This document shows, in pieces, positions 13,601-27,309 of a DNA stretch of 64,000 bases; the first letter of the stretch is position 1; the number at the start of each line of letters is the position of its first letter. The stretch comes from Climacteris rufus (Eukaryota > Chordata > Aves > Passeriformes > Climacteridae): assembly GCA_013398175.1 (NCBI GenBank), contig VZRZ01001260.1, forward strand, positions 124,780-188,779, read 5' to 3'. The notes under the pieces were generated by a model. That model worked only from the letters and a program-made list of their open reading frames with translations, was not told the DNA's origin and ran no database searches. The translations under genes and the position numbers were made by a program.

Positions 13601-16600
13601 TAATTAACTGCCATTTTCCAACAACACAATGCTCCAGTTCACTGAAAACTTGCTGGTGACTTGGATAGAACTGCCACTGGTTTGATGGTGCTCGTGACAT
13701 AAGGCAGGATCAGCCTCGGCAGTGGAAGGATAAATAATCAATTTTCACATGCTGGAGGAGCAAAACTGAAAGCTTTTGATGTGAAAAGGCACCTGAACAA
13801 TCAGATGCTGACATTCATAGCACCGGAAAATTCAGCTCTGAGAGTGGGCACTGAGCTTGAAGGAGCAAAGAGAGGTCACACGTATTTTTTTGAGGGAAGA
13901 CAGTGGCTGCACCTGCCAGCCAGCTCATCCTAGGAACCCTGCTGAGGTGGGAGGATGGAGCTGAAGGATGTGCCAGTTCTTTTCTGTGAGGTGGCTCTCT
14001 GCCCACTGCAATTATGGCAGCAGGAAAGCAGCAGTTTTGTGAATAAAGCTGGCAGCTGCCCAACACAGCCCGGAGAAACAACCGTACCTTGGAGAACCCT
14101 TCTTTCTCTTCCTGGGCTGGGCCAAGCTCTTTAAAGGAGTTTAGCACTCATGTAAGCATCTTCATTTCAAGATGCTCGTTAGTGATAAAACCTCTCCTGG
14201 TCCCTGAGCAGTCTCCAGCCCATGCTGGTATGAAATGCCTGCGATGCTGGTGTGGGAGGTTTGCCTGCTTCAGACACTTCTTAATCTGTAACGAGTGAAA
14301 GTTAGTTTCAGCTCACAAGCATTAGGTTTAAAAATACTTCTAGGGTTTAACAGTAACCATTATAGCTCTGGACAAGTTTATTATCCTATATGGTTGCTGA
14401 ACAAGCTTAATTCTTGACCACAAGGGCTTTCTCTGGTACTAAATTCTGACTTTCAATAGGGTTTCACATGGGAAAAAGCCATCCTTGGATCGGTTCTGAC
14501 CGCAGTCCCTTTTGCTGTGGCTGAGTACAAGATGACTTTGTTTTCCTCGTACAAGACATCACACACAGAGCTCCTCAGCTCTGTGGCTCATGCTGGTTTA
14601 AAAGCACTGGTTCTGAGCCTGCCTGTGTCCTTACAATCCTTCCCAAGCCTTCCCTGGGTTGCAGAGCTGAGCTCAAGTCTCTTTGCAGCCATCCTTGGGG
14701 TTACAAACTAAGCCCATACACTTGGAGCTCCTCTCCATCATGTATTTCAGCAAGTTATTCTGCAGAGTGATGAGGCCATTTCCCACATCCCACACATCTC
14801 CTTACACCAGGGAAGTGAAGGAAAACATTCTAAAGGGGTAATAATCCCCCACATGCTGAGGTTGGAGGGAGAGGAACAGCCCTGCAGTTATTACTGAGTA
14901 TTGGCAGCCCCCTGGTAACAGCAAAGCCTCCTCCAATGTGTGTATCAATAAATCAAATGTCTAAGCATTAACACCATGTGGTTCTTTAGAGTGGATCTTT
15001 GTTCATATGGCAAAAAAAAACTGCATTAGCAAAGTTCTACAAACAGCAGAGACACAAATTTAGTCTTCTGCAGTAGGAGTTTTAGTTCATACTGAGCAAA
15101 TGCCAAAATTTCTTTGCTTACTGGTCCTAATGGGTTTATCTATTGGACACTATCAGGAAAAAAAGATTCAAGAAGAGCAGAGGAATCATCAAGAAGATAA
15201 AATGAGAGGGAATGAGAAAGAATGCAGAAAGTTAGAAAGAGTTTGTTGGAAACAAAAGTTGCATAAAGGTTAAAGCAGAATTGCAGACAATGAAATCTGA
15301 GTTCTTGCAAACCCTTTTAAGCAATCATGGCAGAAGGGCTAATGTGAAGAAGAACATTATGTAAAGAAAATAAATACCATAGAGAAAAAGAAAGGTGAAT
15401 CCAGGTTAAGGCATTGTAAATAGCTTTCTGATATACACACACCCTCCATGTCCTTCATTCCTTCTAAAGGAAAGTATTACATTTTTAAGTCAATATATGT
15501 GTTTATCCAAGTCACTCCTAGCTCACTTCACATGGAAGGCACTGGGGTTTTTACTTTTTGGTTCCAGACAAAGTAATTTTTCTTTGTCCCTTTTTTTTTC
15601 CTTTCCTTTCAGAAAAATGCAATACATTTTTCATATTAACAAAACAAGAGATTGAAAGATTACTTTTGGCACCTCCCTTTCATGACCCATTTGCTGTTCC
15701 TGTGAGGGGAAAAAGGCAGGAGATGGTCCTTGCTGCAGCCCCTGCAGTTATCAAATTTTTTCCTTCTGACTATCTTTCCCCACGTAATTTTTAAAGCAAA
15801 ATGCATCATCCTGATTACAGGATTCCTGATGTGGCCAGATGAGGGGAGCAGTTATCTCCTTTGCTTTGGAGCCCCAGCCCTCACCATCCCCAGCCCTGGC
15901 TGGCTGCTTTGCCGCTGCTGCTGCCAGCAGGTCTGTTTCCTCTCTGGTTTCCTCATGAATATTTCCATCCAAAGTATATTTTGCATTTTTATTGGTCGTC
16001 CCCAGACGTGTGGCCTTTCATCTCTTGACATTGGCTCCATATGCTGCTCTCAGCGGGGCGTGCAGGCTGCAGAGCTTCCCATGCCACACCTTGCTCGCAT
16101 CGCTGCCGTTTTCCAGGTCACCTCCCACCCTCATCCCGTGTTTCACGAGCAGCAGCATCCCTTCCAGGCTCTGTCCTGCACACCAGGCAGCTGCCACAGA
16201 TCCTCCCTTCCGCAGAACTGCAATGAGCCTCTCTGCTTTCCTTCCAGAAAATACCTTTCATTTATAGCTGGGGAACACTGCCCAATAACCCAACATGGGT
16301 GTGGCACCCACGGTGGAGATGGGCACCCTGGGGACCTTCAGTCACTGGGGGATAGTTCCAACCCCCACCAAAATCCACAGAGATTTTGTTAAACTGTGGG
16401 GATGGTGCTCTCCACCAGCTTCTCCACTTGATATCTGTGTGAGGATCTTCCTCCTGCTCTCACCCAGCAGCTGTGGGAAGGGGATCACAGAGGGCCAGAG
16501 GCGATGCCCAAGAGCCCCAGATTTTTCCATAGTGTGAATGAACTCTCCCAGGCTTTTTCACTGGCTCTAAACCAGCTCTGATGGTCTATTTTGGCCAGGA

Positions 16601-19600
16601 GTTTGGTTAAAGAGTCAAACGAAGTTAGGAGTGCTAGGAAATGGCAGAGGTGTGGGAAGAGCTCAGCCTTGATGTGGTGCCTGGGATGTACCTGAGGCAT
16701 GACAGAGGCTGGAAACACACGGGCCTGGTCCTGTGTTAACATCTGCTCCTCCTGCCTGGCATGTGCAGCTACAGCTGATGTGGACAGGAGTCCCTTATGT
16801 GTCTGGGCAGAAGAGCTGCAGAGCCTGAAGCAGCTCCTCAGTGCTCTCACTGGGTCACGCCTGGTTCTTCCTCACACACTACAAAGCAAAAATAACCCCT
16901 CCTGCTTGTTCTGGTTTGATATTTTTCACAGATCCCGACACAGCAGGCAGCCTCAGAGCTGCCCCCAAAAAGGGTTTCTGCTCCGTTTGGACTGTGAACT
17001 GGTTGTCAAAGAAAATTATTCTGTAATCCTGGGAGATCCAATAAAGCTGTCCCACAGGTTAGGCCCTTGCCAGTTGGAGGCTGTTCTTAATGCAGATTTC
17101 ACTCTGCATGTGTCACATTTGCTAATTTTCCATGAATGATTCCTGATTTTCAATCGACCTTGGTCTTTAGGTTCATAAAACTTTGTTCTGCATTGAGGTC
17201 TTTTGGCAATGTGGAGTTTTGCCTGAAATAAAGCAGGAAAGAGACATCCTGAAATAAAAATTCAACAAAGTTTTTCACAGGCAGCAGCATTACTGTCGAA
17301 TGGTACATTTTGTGCTGCTTCTGCTGAATGGGGAGCAGTTCCTGTGGAGAAGGTGATAGGACTTAAAAAATAGGGATTCAGCTTGTACTTCTGAAAGACT
17401 TTAGAGTGAGTTTGTAAATGCTTTGGGACTCTGCTTTCCCCCTGTAAATACAGTCTCAGTTTTTCCTGTTGTGTCTGTTCAGCCTGTAGTTTTCAAAGGG
17501 ACCCAGGGGAGTTCTGTACAAGTCCCATGGAATAATCTGTCTGTTCCAGTTTCATTAAATGCCTCACTGAAGCCCTTTCCTGGGAGAGTAGATCATTCCC
17601 CCTGCTTCCCTACAAGCCAGCCCAGCCCTATTTACATGAGCTGACAGACTACCTGATGGAGCCATTATTCTCTTCTCACATATAGTCTAAACTATTTCCT
17701 CTTGCTGGGCACAGAGCAGTTTTAAATCAGGAGGTCTTAGTTCATGGAGGTTAGGAATAGTCTTATAAAACGCCTTATTTCTTCCTTGCTTCTATGTAAA
17801 TCTATTTTATTGGACAATTGGAAAACATAACACTTGGCTTGTGTGGATAACCCCCCCTATGTGCTTCCAAATACAATATACAGTATTTTTTTTCAGAATA
17901 AGGTTTTCATGCAAGCCTGTTTTTCCCTGCATCCAGGCTGAGCTTTTGGAAAGCAACCTGCCCTCCTGCCTGAAATAACACCCCAAACCAGCCCTTGGCT
18001 GGGAACCCTGCATGAAAAGACATTTCAGGGCTGACATTCAGGTCACATCGAGGTGGTTTTGTGTGATTTTAAGCCTGAGAATACAGGTTGGAGCAGTGCT
18101 GGAATCAATGGAAAAACCTCCAAGGGGTTTTAATAATTCCCTACCACCTGCTCTGCCCGGCGAAAGGAGGTGCCCGAGCAGAAATGAACCCACGGGACCT
18201 TCTGCCTGCTGCTCTGCCAGGCAGCCTCTCCTCCCTGCCATCCCTCCCAAATGTGTTCTGGCAGGCAGAGTTTGTTCTGGCCGGGAACTGGGTTTACAGG
18301 GATTAAAGAGACGCTGTGTGGTGGGCAGCGAGCCCCGGCAAGCCGGGAGATAAAGGCGGCATTGGAGGCGGAATGGGCACGGTGTGGATGGGGGTGCTGG
18401 GGGAATGGGCCAGCTGGGGACACGGCAGGAGGTTCCACATCCAGAATACACATGGATTAGTGATAAATGCACCAATCTGCACACTTGGAGCAAGATGTGC
18501 TGGCCTGCTGGAAGCCCCTGTCCCTCCTGTCGCGGGGTCTGGCTCTGGGTGATACAGTGCAGCCCTTATGCTCTGCAGGGCTCCTTGTCAGCTGCCCAGC
18601 GCTGTACAAACACGGCAGGAAAACACCAACTGAATATTTAAAATCATCAACAGGCTCCTTTAATGCCTCTGCTTGACATTTCATGCTTTGCATTGAGAAA
18701 GAAATGGTTAACTGAAACACCAACTAGCTTTTGCAGTCAGGGAATATCTTGCGCTTATTGTCACCATCAAAAAATATTTTCACTTAAACCGTGCTACTGC
18801 AGCACAGGGCACAAAAAAAGGAAAGGATTTACTGCTGAATGCTAAGTCATACTTCATTTTGCTATTTAAGGAGCTAATACAGTAATGGAATACAGCACAG
18901 ACCCAAATAAAAGTTCATATGTTACTGCCAACTCCAAGCAATTTAATTTTCTGACTCAGGCAGCATAATTGTGAAATTGGCTTAGAGCTCATCACATTGC
19001 TTTATTTTTATCTGTTTGTATGTTTAAATGCATGCTTGAGGTTCATTACGACCCAAAGGTTCATCTCAGTTACATATTGAGGATTTTCAGTGTAATTGTA
19101 TGGGTTATGAGGCTGTTTTTTATGGCTGACAGCAGAGATCCTCTCACGATTGTCTGCAAGATTTGGACTGTAAGTAAAGTGCTAAATGCACCAAAACACC
19201 ATAAAGCAAAGAGGACATGGGAAGCCTTAGTACAGACACGCTGTGGTTCTGATCCATCTGGCCACCCACCTCCCTGCTAACCCACAGGGTGCAGGGATAC
19301 AGGGAGAAAGGGATGAGGAAAGCACCTTAAATGCATTTCCTGAAAGGGCACCGAGCATGGATTTGACTCCAAACCCAGAGATAAAAAACCCATGAAATTC
19401 TAAAACATTAGTTACAAACGGGAGGGTGACAGCTTTGTTTCATGTTAGGGTGCTTTTCAGAAGGCAGTCTGAGGCTGTGTGCGGGTGCTGAGTGTTTTCA
19501 AATGTAAATCTGAGGGCAGGCTGCAGCCTGTGGGGTAGATAAACAAGCTGTATTTTTAAACGCAGTGTGAAATGTGGGGGCTGACGTGACCATTATCAGA

Positions 19601-20536
19601 GCCTTGCACATGACTTATGAGGCATCATAAAATACTTTCATATTGCAACAATGCAAGCTGGAGCTGCTCTGTGGTAGGCTTGTTTGATCTGATGGTTCAC
19701 CTGGCTCACCTCCCTGGGGTCTGGCAGGAGGGAGAGATGTTTTCCAAGAGCTTTACTTCACAATGCCAAGCTGTTCTCTCATAGATTTTTACAAAGAAAA
19801 AGAATTTTCTTGTTGCATGACGGATGAGGAATTGACTATTAAGACAATGCAGGTGACATTTTCAGGGACTTAGGGACATTCCAACCTGCCCATGAATCAG
19901 CTGAACTAATCACCCAGATCAGTGCTGTGATGTGAGCATAAAGGATTAACTCACCTCCTTTTGTTACATAGTTCATTAATGTCTTTTTTTTTCTGAAAGT
20001 GAGCATTCTTAAGGGTTCTTCAGACTAGTGGTACATAGCTGGATGGACATAAGAAATGCAGTCACTTCACCTTATTTGCATAGCTGGATGATATTTTACA
20101 GAGTACCTGCCTGCTGTATGTTGTTTCTGTATGTTTGTGTTAGGGTCTAAGTGTAGTGCTGCATTTCATTCCTCCCAGAGATATTGGTTTCCTGAGTGAT
20201 CTTCAACGAATCACCTGCTTTTGCTGCATTCCACTGCTGCTGCTGCAGTTAATCCACACATACAGGAGATGCAGCTGTCTCTGAATTCTGTGAAAATCCT
20301 CCTGTGACAATGCCAGGCCGGGTCGCTCCTCCCAGCAGATGTAAAAGTTTCCTTCCATCGTGGGGCGAGTGGGGCAGGACAGAGCAGCGGAGCGATGCCC
20401 CGAGGGACACGGGGGGAGCAGGGATGGTGTCCCAGCTCCTGTCCAGGGCACTTCCCAGTGTGGCCAGCACGGAGCAGACCCCAGCCTGGCCGGGCTCAGC
20501 AGCAGCAGCGAGGGCTTGGCTCTGGCAGGGGGAAAA
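1639..20536. other. Intergenic, repeat-poor
   Basis: About 19 kb without a supported exon. The two longest open frames (155 codons at 9042, 220 codons at 15730) show no domain, no conserved-looking motif and no good splice or promoter context. The 15730 frame lies in a pyrimidine-rich stretch that lowers stop frequency. A short palindrome at 5045 is listed separately. Conserved non-coding elements may be present but cannot be judged from one sequence. Confidence 0.55.
5045..5064. repeat. 20-bp palindrome (9-bp arms)
   Basis: TCCCATTAACATTAATGGGA is a perfect inverted repeat with a 2-base centre. It resembles the tcccattgacttcaatggga core of the ancient dispersed repeat seen elsewhere in the window, so it is probably a surviving piece of one. 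Confidence 0.6.
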
Positions 20537-20939
20537 TGTTGCCTTAGGTTTAACCCTTATATTTTTCAAATCCTGCATTCTGGCGTGTATGCTTTATATC
20601 TCGTTGGTTGCTGTTTTCTATAGACATAACACCACCATTCTGTACTTACTCTCCAAGGACATTGGGGCTGCCCAGGCCCAAGCTTCTAAAGAGTGGGGGA
20701 GCGAGCTAGGGGGAAATTGTAAAGTTTTAATTGGTAAATCTATGCTGATATGCGAATGGACCAAACCTATAAAAGTGTGGAGAACTCGTGACTCATTGTC
20801 CATTCTGGGTGATGCCCCAAGGAGGGGGCTTTGTCTGCCCTAAATGTAGCTTTGAAGGCCCTTCAAATAAATACCCACCTTTTATTCCCTTACTCCTGCC
20901 TGGCCTCAGTTTTTGGGCAGCCTTTTAGGCATCAGGGCA
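20537..20939 (+). mobile_element. Probable solo LTR of an endogenous retrovirus (ERVL-like)
   Basis: The segment has LTR architecture: a possible TG start (20537), a U3-like region, a TATA box tataaaag at 20768-20775, a polyadenylation signal aataaa at 20867-20872 about 90 bp downstream, then a T-rich and CTG-rich U5-like stretch ending near ggcatca. The length of about 400 bp and the overall wording around the TATA and polyA parts resemble avian ERVL-type LTRs. I see no internal retroviral region, no second LTR and no target-site duplication, so it is at most a solo LTR with uncertain edges. An open frame of 179 codons crossing it is coincidental. Confidence 0.55.
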
Positions 20940-23900
20940 GCCGTGCCCTTCCGAACAGCCAGAGCAGCTCTGCGGTTTCTGGCTCTGCAGGAACGACTCC
21001 AATGGCACCAACCCACGGGAAGAGCCGGACCTCGGAGAGTATTGCCGAGACTCTCATTTGTCTTCCTGTCACGGGCATGAGGTTCAATTACCTTTTTCCT
21101 TCTCGTACTATTTACTGAAGAATATGATGAAAATGTATGTAAGCAGCCAAATATTCAGAACAATTTCAGCTTGGCAAAAATACCCTTCTCTCCTTGTTTT
21201 CACACCGTTTTACTTCGGGGACATGCAGGCACACCGAATTCATGCCTGTGGTGCTTTTGCACTGAGCTGATTCCAGGCAGCCTAATCACAAAGCTGGGCA
21301 AAGGAAAAACTGAATTTTCAAACTGATGACACATTTATACCAGAATTGTAACTTCATAATATTAATGTATCATTTAACTTACATGTATACTTTGGAATGT
21401 TTATAACTACTGTAAATCATAGGCGAGAGGGGCCAAGAGAGTGCCACACAGCATTCCTAGTACAACTCATAAAATAAATACAACAATCGCAGGAGAACAA
21501 CATTCCCTGTTTCAAAGGGGAAAACATAGCTGCTCTGCTGCAGATGGGAAATGTGCTTGCCTAGATCTTCCCCAGGAACAAGCAGAGGCAGTGCTGTGGC
21601 CTTTTCTCTGCCACCACACTGGTACTTGGCAGGGATTTCAAGGGATGAAGTGCCATCCAGCCAGCACCAACCAAGAGCTGTGTCCCTGGGAAAGGACACC
21701 AGGAAATTGCCACTGGCACCATTATTCTCTTCAGTGTGACAGCCCAGATTTTGGGATGTGACCTTCCTCCCTCCCTCCCTGCACAGTGACTGCTGAGAGC
21801 CATCCCCATGCAGTGCAAAACTCTCCATCCACCTTGTCTTGCAGGGCACCTTGAAAAGAGCAAAACCTGCTGTTCCCTGACCTGTAAAATTCTGTGGCTT
21901 ATTTCTGACCTATTATCCTTCAGTTTTTCCTTTAAGATTTAACAGTACTTTTATGACTTGACCAGTGGACTGTAAAATACACATTTAAATGCATTCAACT
22001 CAGATAAGAATCTCATCATTAGAACAGCCTAACTTCTTTGTCTGAAGTTAATAACTCTCAGATTCTTCTGGATTCATCAGCACACTTACCAATGCCTTTT
22101 TTTTTTGCCTGAAGTTGGAAACACAACCAGACACAAAGGTCTTCAGTTCTTAAAAAACAGCAAAAACAGCAAAAAGGATGGCAAATATATTGAAAATTCC
22201 CTTCTACTTTAGAGACAAATCTACAGAAAACTCAAATCCCAGTTTGAATTCAGGACAGCATTAAATATTAAAAATGAATCAGTTTCTGTGATTTAAGTGA
22301 AATGATGACTGTTTTTCTAGCTTTATTGTGCTAAAAAACACAGTTGAGCAGCAAGCACAATGTGGTAACATTGCACAGGCAGCAAAATACCAAAATAACA
22401 CCAAGGACAGGAGACTGTTTTAATGTACTTTCTGGTAAGTTATTTAACATGCTTTTGTTGGCAGGGCAGATGGTTTGGGGCTTTGGATCAGGCCTGGATT
22501 ACTTAGAACAGGCAGTAGGCAGTGCCTCTCACGTAATGGTTGTTCCCAAATACAGCTGAAAGCCAGTGTAATGGGACACTCAGTTCTGTTTCTCTTCTCT
22601 AACACTGACACCACGAGTATCCCGACATGTCCTTAAATTGGGAAGGAAAAAACCTCAGTATTGCATTGCGTCTGCAGATGCTGAACTGGGGTCCTCATCT
22701 TACCAAGAGGTCCCCACTGCCCCTTCCCGGCAGGAAGGACAGGACCCAGAGCTCCCTCCTGGGCTGCAGAAGCCAAGTGAGTTATGTGGAAAGCAAAGCT
22801 GATGTCAGAAATGGGTTGGCAGAGCCCAGGGCAGGATTTTGGCACTGCTGTCTGCCAAGGGCAGGTGGAGAAGAAGAGCCCTGTACAGCAGAATCAGCCC
22901 CTCGGTGTGTTTGGTGTTGCTGCTCAGCAACTTCGCCCTGGAAACATTCTGACAGGTTAACGACCCAAAAAATGTGTTTCCTTTTCTCCCCTATTGGATC
23001 ATTTCTGGTTACAGTCAACAATTAAAAGTTTTATTTTAATACATTGCCTAATTTGTAATGGGTTCTGTCCATCATACACAGAAATGCCCATTTTTTTGGG
23101 TCAAATAAAACCATGCCCATGTTCATACACTTTCTCCGTGCAATCCTTGGCCTCTGCATTTCAGAAACGTGACCCTGGAAGGTGTTTATAGAAGGCTAAA
23201 TATAGGTTTATCTGTTCTAGTCTTTCCATGAAAGATCTTTTTCCTTCAACACATGGAGATTAAATACACAGAGCAATATTAGTTAACACTTAAGTAATGG
23301 CATGCTGCGAAAAACGCCAGGAAATTCCGTTTTGAAGTTGACGTTCCAGGCCGAACTTCTGTTGATTTTATATTTCTTTTCTCCCAGAGGCATGAACTGA
23401 GGATAGGGTGTTGCTGGAAGCTGAGTGACGCTGCTGCAGAGAGGCTTTTGGAGACACACCTCGTGTTAATGTCTCTAGGTGCACTCTGAGGGTTCATTAG
23501 GGCCATCGTGGGAAGCAAGAGCAAATCTCCCACTGTTCTCAGCAGCCCAGAACCTATTGAAAGCAATATCTGGAAGTCCAGTGTATTAACTCTGAGTTAA
23601 ATAAAAGAAAATGAACCAAACTTGAGGGAATTTGCTTCAGGGCAGCTGTTTGCGTGCATCTTCTGCTGGTCTTAACTCTCACACGTTGGGCTTTCCTGTT
23701 AGCGTTTACAATAACATCATTGCATCACAGTCCTAGTGTTTAATATTCCCTCTTTCAAAATATGAAGTTGCAGCTGACTCCCTGTATCCTTCTGGGATAA
23801 AGGCAGAAAAAGCTTTCCTTAACAGCTGCTATATATTATTATTATTACCTATTACATCATATCTTATTACAGCTCTATTACAAGTTTCCCTTAAAATCTA

Positions 23901-26900
23901 ATCACATTCTGAAATTGTTTACAGCGAAACTAGAAATGAGCTCGAGACAGAGAGTTCACATCCCAGCATGGGCCTGAACTTTCCTGCAGTTCAGATTTGT
24001 TCAGACACAGTATTTAACTCTCTTGTTCCTGAAAGATGGGAGCAACTGCAGAGTTTGGATGAGCAGAGCCACAGCTATGAATACACCTGAGAGGTGCCTG
24101 GAGAGGTGGCAGCTGAGACAGGGTTTTACCTTCTGGGGTGTCCTTGCTGTGAGACTGAAGAGCAGAGAGATGAGGAGTGAAATTGTGGTCCCATATGTGG
24201 AAATAGCAAAACACCCACTGATGTCAGCAGAGCCAGAATGTCACTCCAGCTGAAGCAATGGGTGACAGACAGACAGATACTAATTAATTAACTCATTTGA
24301 GCTAATCCAGGCTTATTTCTCTGCCAGTGAGCTCTGACAGAAGTTTGTCATTGTACCCATCCTTAGCTCCTTATGGCACGTGTCTGGGAGCCCAGCATGG
24401 GGAAGGACAGAGGATGTGGAGTGGTTTGAGCTTCTCAGGATGTAGAGAAAAGCTGTTTGTGCTCAGATCTCCCTGATGAAAAGAATCCAGAGTCCACCTG
24501 AATGCCCACAATTTGTCACCACAATGCCCAAATCTCTCTTGCCTCCATCTCCCACCCTCCAGCCTCACACAGAGCACAAAGCAGCCCCTTGGTGCTGCTG
24601 CAGGGAAACAGCCCTGGGCTTCTCCTGCAGGAGCAGCTCCTGCTACTGTGGGCAACACTTCCCAGGATGGTCCCTCAGCAGAAGTGCAGGCTCATAACAG
24701 TGGAAAAAGGCCAGGACACCAGTCTCATCCACACTCTGACATTTCTATAGGTCTTTGCTTTACAGCTCTGATATTAAGTAGTTTGGCTAACTTTGTAGAA
24801 ATGTTACTATTTTCTCGACGAAATGTCAAGTAAGTTTTCAGGGGGGAATACTTCATAACTGAAGTATGTTTTCCTAAGGGCAATAAACCACTAAGAAATG
24901 TACTTTTTTCCCACCCAGCCTTTGAGCCAAAAGTTTCACATGTTTTTCAAAGAAATAAAATTATAGGTGTTTTTCTGTAGTAAGGTGAAGTACCACCTGG
25001 GTGGCAGTGGTAGAAAGCTGGGCAAACTTTATAAATCTAGAAGGGGGAGATTGTTTTGGCATGACTTAGGGTTACAGCCTGGGTTTCCTATGCACAGTTT
25101 TAAAAGGAATTGCTCAAAGCATCAGGAAACTCTTGCCAGTACACTATGCCCAGTGTACAATTCCTCATGGAAGATTGCCATGTCTAGAAAGGACTTTTTC
25201 ATTGGAATGAAGAGCAGAGTCAAGAGGTTGATGTTTATTTCTTTATCTGACAAGCCCACAGCCCTGCACATGCTGGTTTAAGAATGCAGAGTCAGTTGAA
25301 AATAATGAGCTGGTCAACAGGGTTTAATTTGGTTCCTGTTCCAGGGTCATGGTGGGTTCCCATCATCTGCTGGCCATGAGGACAGCACTGAGCTGGTGTC
25401 TGGGACACCTCCAGAATCATCTGAGCTCCACGAGGGTGTGGGAGGTTTTATAGTTACTGGTAAATAGCTGAGGGGATGGAAATGCACTTTAGTCAATTTA
25501 ATCTCTGGCATCACAGTGCTCAGAATGTGATGAATGTACTGAGAATGATTTGAATAATAGAGAAAATGAGTAGCAGTTAATCCATGATCATTTTACATCG
25601 GAAATTTACATTTGCATCAGATAGAGAAGGTGAGGAAGGGTGAAGGACAAAACAACTTTTGCTAAACTCTCTGACAGTTGTGCAAGAGCTCTAAGGGTTA
25701 AGAAGTGCCTTGCAGGGCTGTCGGGCACCCTGAGTAATATTTTTTAAATCAGGCAACATAAAATTCCTCCCCTGGAAATCAAACAGAAGGAAAAGTAAAG
25801 TAAAGCTACAAAGGAGCTCTCATTCTCTGGCCTCCTCTGCATGCTGGCTTCCTACGTGCTGGGCTGAGGAAACTCTGAATCCTGTGGAAGAAATCCATGG
25901 AGAGGAAGCAACAGCCATCACACAGCATAAAAGATGTGGCTGGTTTTAATCAGGGCTGAGTCTTCACAAATAACAAACGGGAAGGGGAGGTTAAAGTGGG
26001 GCATAAGGCTAAGCCAATAAAGCCTTTTCTGAGACAAAATAAGAAGGGTGTATTTCAATATGCCACCGAGGGGAGAGCTGAACAAATGAATGTGTCCAGG
26101 GTGTGCAAACCCTGTCTGACTCCAGGCTCACGCTGCTGCCCAGCTCGTGGCCAGCAGCAGGCTCCTAATTTAGGAATTCTGAGTAACCCTCGTTGGAAGG
26201 CAAGTCTTTTTGACTATGTAAGCAGGCCAGACCTTAATTGAATTAGACATCTAAAATTAGACAGTGTGAACATCCACGCTCCCCCATCCCCTCCCCAACC
26301 CCTCAACATGCACATGAATCATTTGCCTGGGAGCGTCCTGGCATTTTTCAAACTTTATTGCGGGAAAAAATACCGTTTTTGGAACGCCAAGTTAGTGAGA
26401 AATGTGTGAACAAGAGCAGTGTTTGGCTGTGCCTGCATCCGGGATGTGGAGAGCTTTCCTGCCCGGGTGAGAGCCGGGCTCTCCCGCCGGGGTGGAGTGG
26501 GGAAAGGGGTTACTGGTGCTGCTGGTGACCACAGTGAGCATTTCCAGTGGATTATCGTGGGATATGCACCCCATGCACAGTTTTCAGCAGTTCTTCTGCA
26601 GCCAGTGTCTAACACCAGCCCTTAAATTGTCATGCTCCTTTTCCTGAAGTTCTGGTGTGTTCAGAGAGTGGATAACTCAGCTGGAATCAGGAGAGTGCTG
26701 GTGGCAGAAAACACATTTTAGAAGGATATCTGAGTCTGCTGGTCACATGGGGGATTGGCACTAAATCATTTAGTGCTGCAGCACTAGGCTAAATAACAAT
26801 TCCAGCCTTGGGTATCAGCTGATATGAGGGCCAAGGGAAAAAACTGCTTTCTGGATTTTTGCAACAGATATTGGCAACACCTTGGAGCAGAATCTTCCAA

Positions 26901-27171
26901 GACCACAACAGAATGATCAGTGCTTTACTGGATTTTTTTCAGCATAAATCTGTGGTTTGTGTGGGCTGCCCCTTAGTGTCTTTCAAGTAACCAGCCTGCT
27001 GCTATGCAAACATTTGGGGTATGCAGTGGCCTGTGTGGATGCTGTCTTGATTTATAGTAAACCCTGGGAAGAACTCCTATAGCACCTGAAAGCAATCTTT
27101 CAGCAGCTCAAGGAAGCAGAGTTGACTTTTAATTCCCCAGTGTTCAGTAAAAAAGTAGGAAACTGTTCAGC
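20940..27171. other. Intergenic, nothing assignable
   Basis: No exon or RNA gene is supported. Only short simple repeats occur: a CCCT run near 21766-21781, an ATT run near 23829-23848 and a GACA/GATA run near 24265-24280. Confidence 0.55.
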
Positions 27172-27220
27172 TAGATATATAGATATATAGATATATATAT
27201 AGAGAGAGAGAGAGAGACAG

Positions 27221-27263
<43 letters not shown>

Positions 27264-27309
27264 AAGAAAGAAAGACAGACATATATATATATATATAGAC
27301 GAGATATAG
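27172..27309. repeat. Compound microsatellite: TAGATA, AG, AGAT, AAAG and AT runs
   Basis: Successive blocks are TAGATA-like (27172-27191), TA, AG (about 27200-27217), about ten perfect AGAT units (27221-27262), AAAG (27261-27275) and AT (about 27281-27298). The AGAT core is the GATA/Bkm type of repeat. On the minus strand it gives a spurious Tyr-Leu-Ser-Ile repeat frame. Confidence 0.97.

Noticed and set aside
15730..16392. 220-codon open frame on the plus strand, the longest in the gene-free part
   Set aside because: The translation has no recognisable domain, is Cys/Pro/Ser/His-rich in keeping with the pyrimidine-rich DNA, and overlaps other open frames. One frame of this length is not surprising in 64 kb read six ways.
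18594..18620. Segment gcgctgtacaaacac as another ancient repeat piece
   Set aside because: Only about 15 bases match, and nothing on either side continues the similarity.
20304..20843. 179-codon open frame with a hydrophobic stretch
   Set aside because: It runs across the probable LTR and flanking unique DNA; the apparent membrane segment comes from U3-like sequence. No protein similarity recognised.
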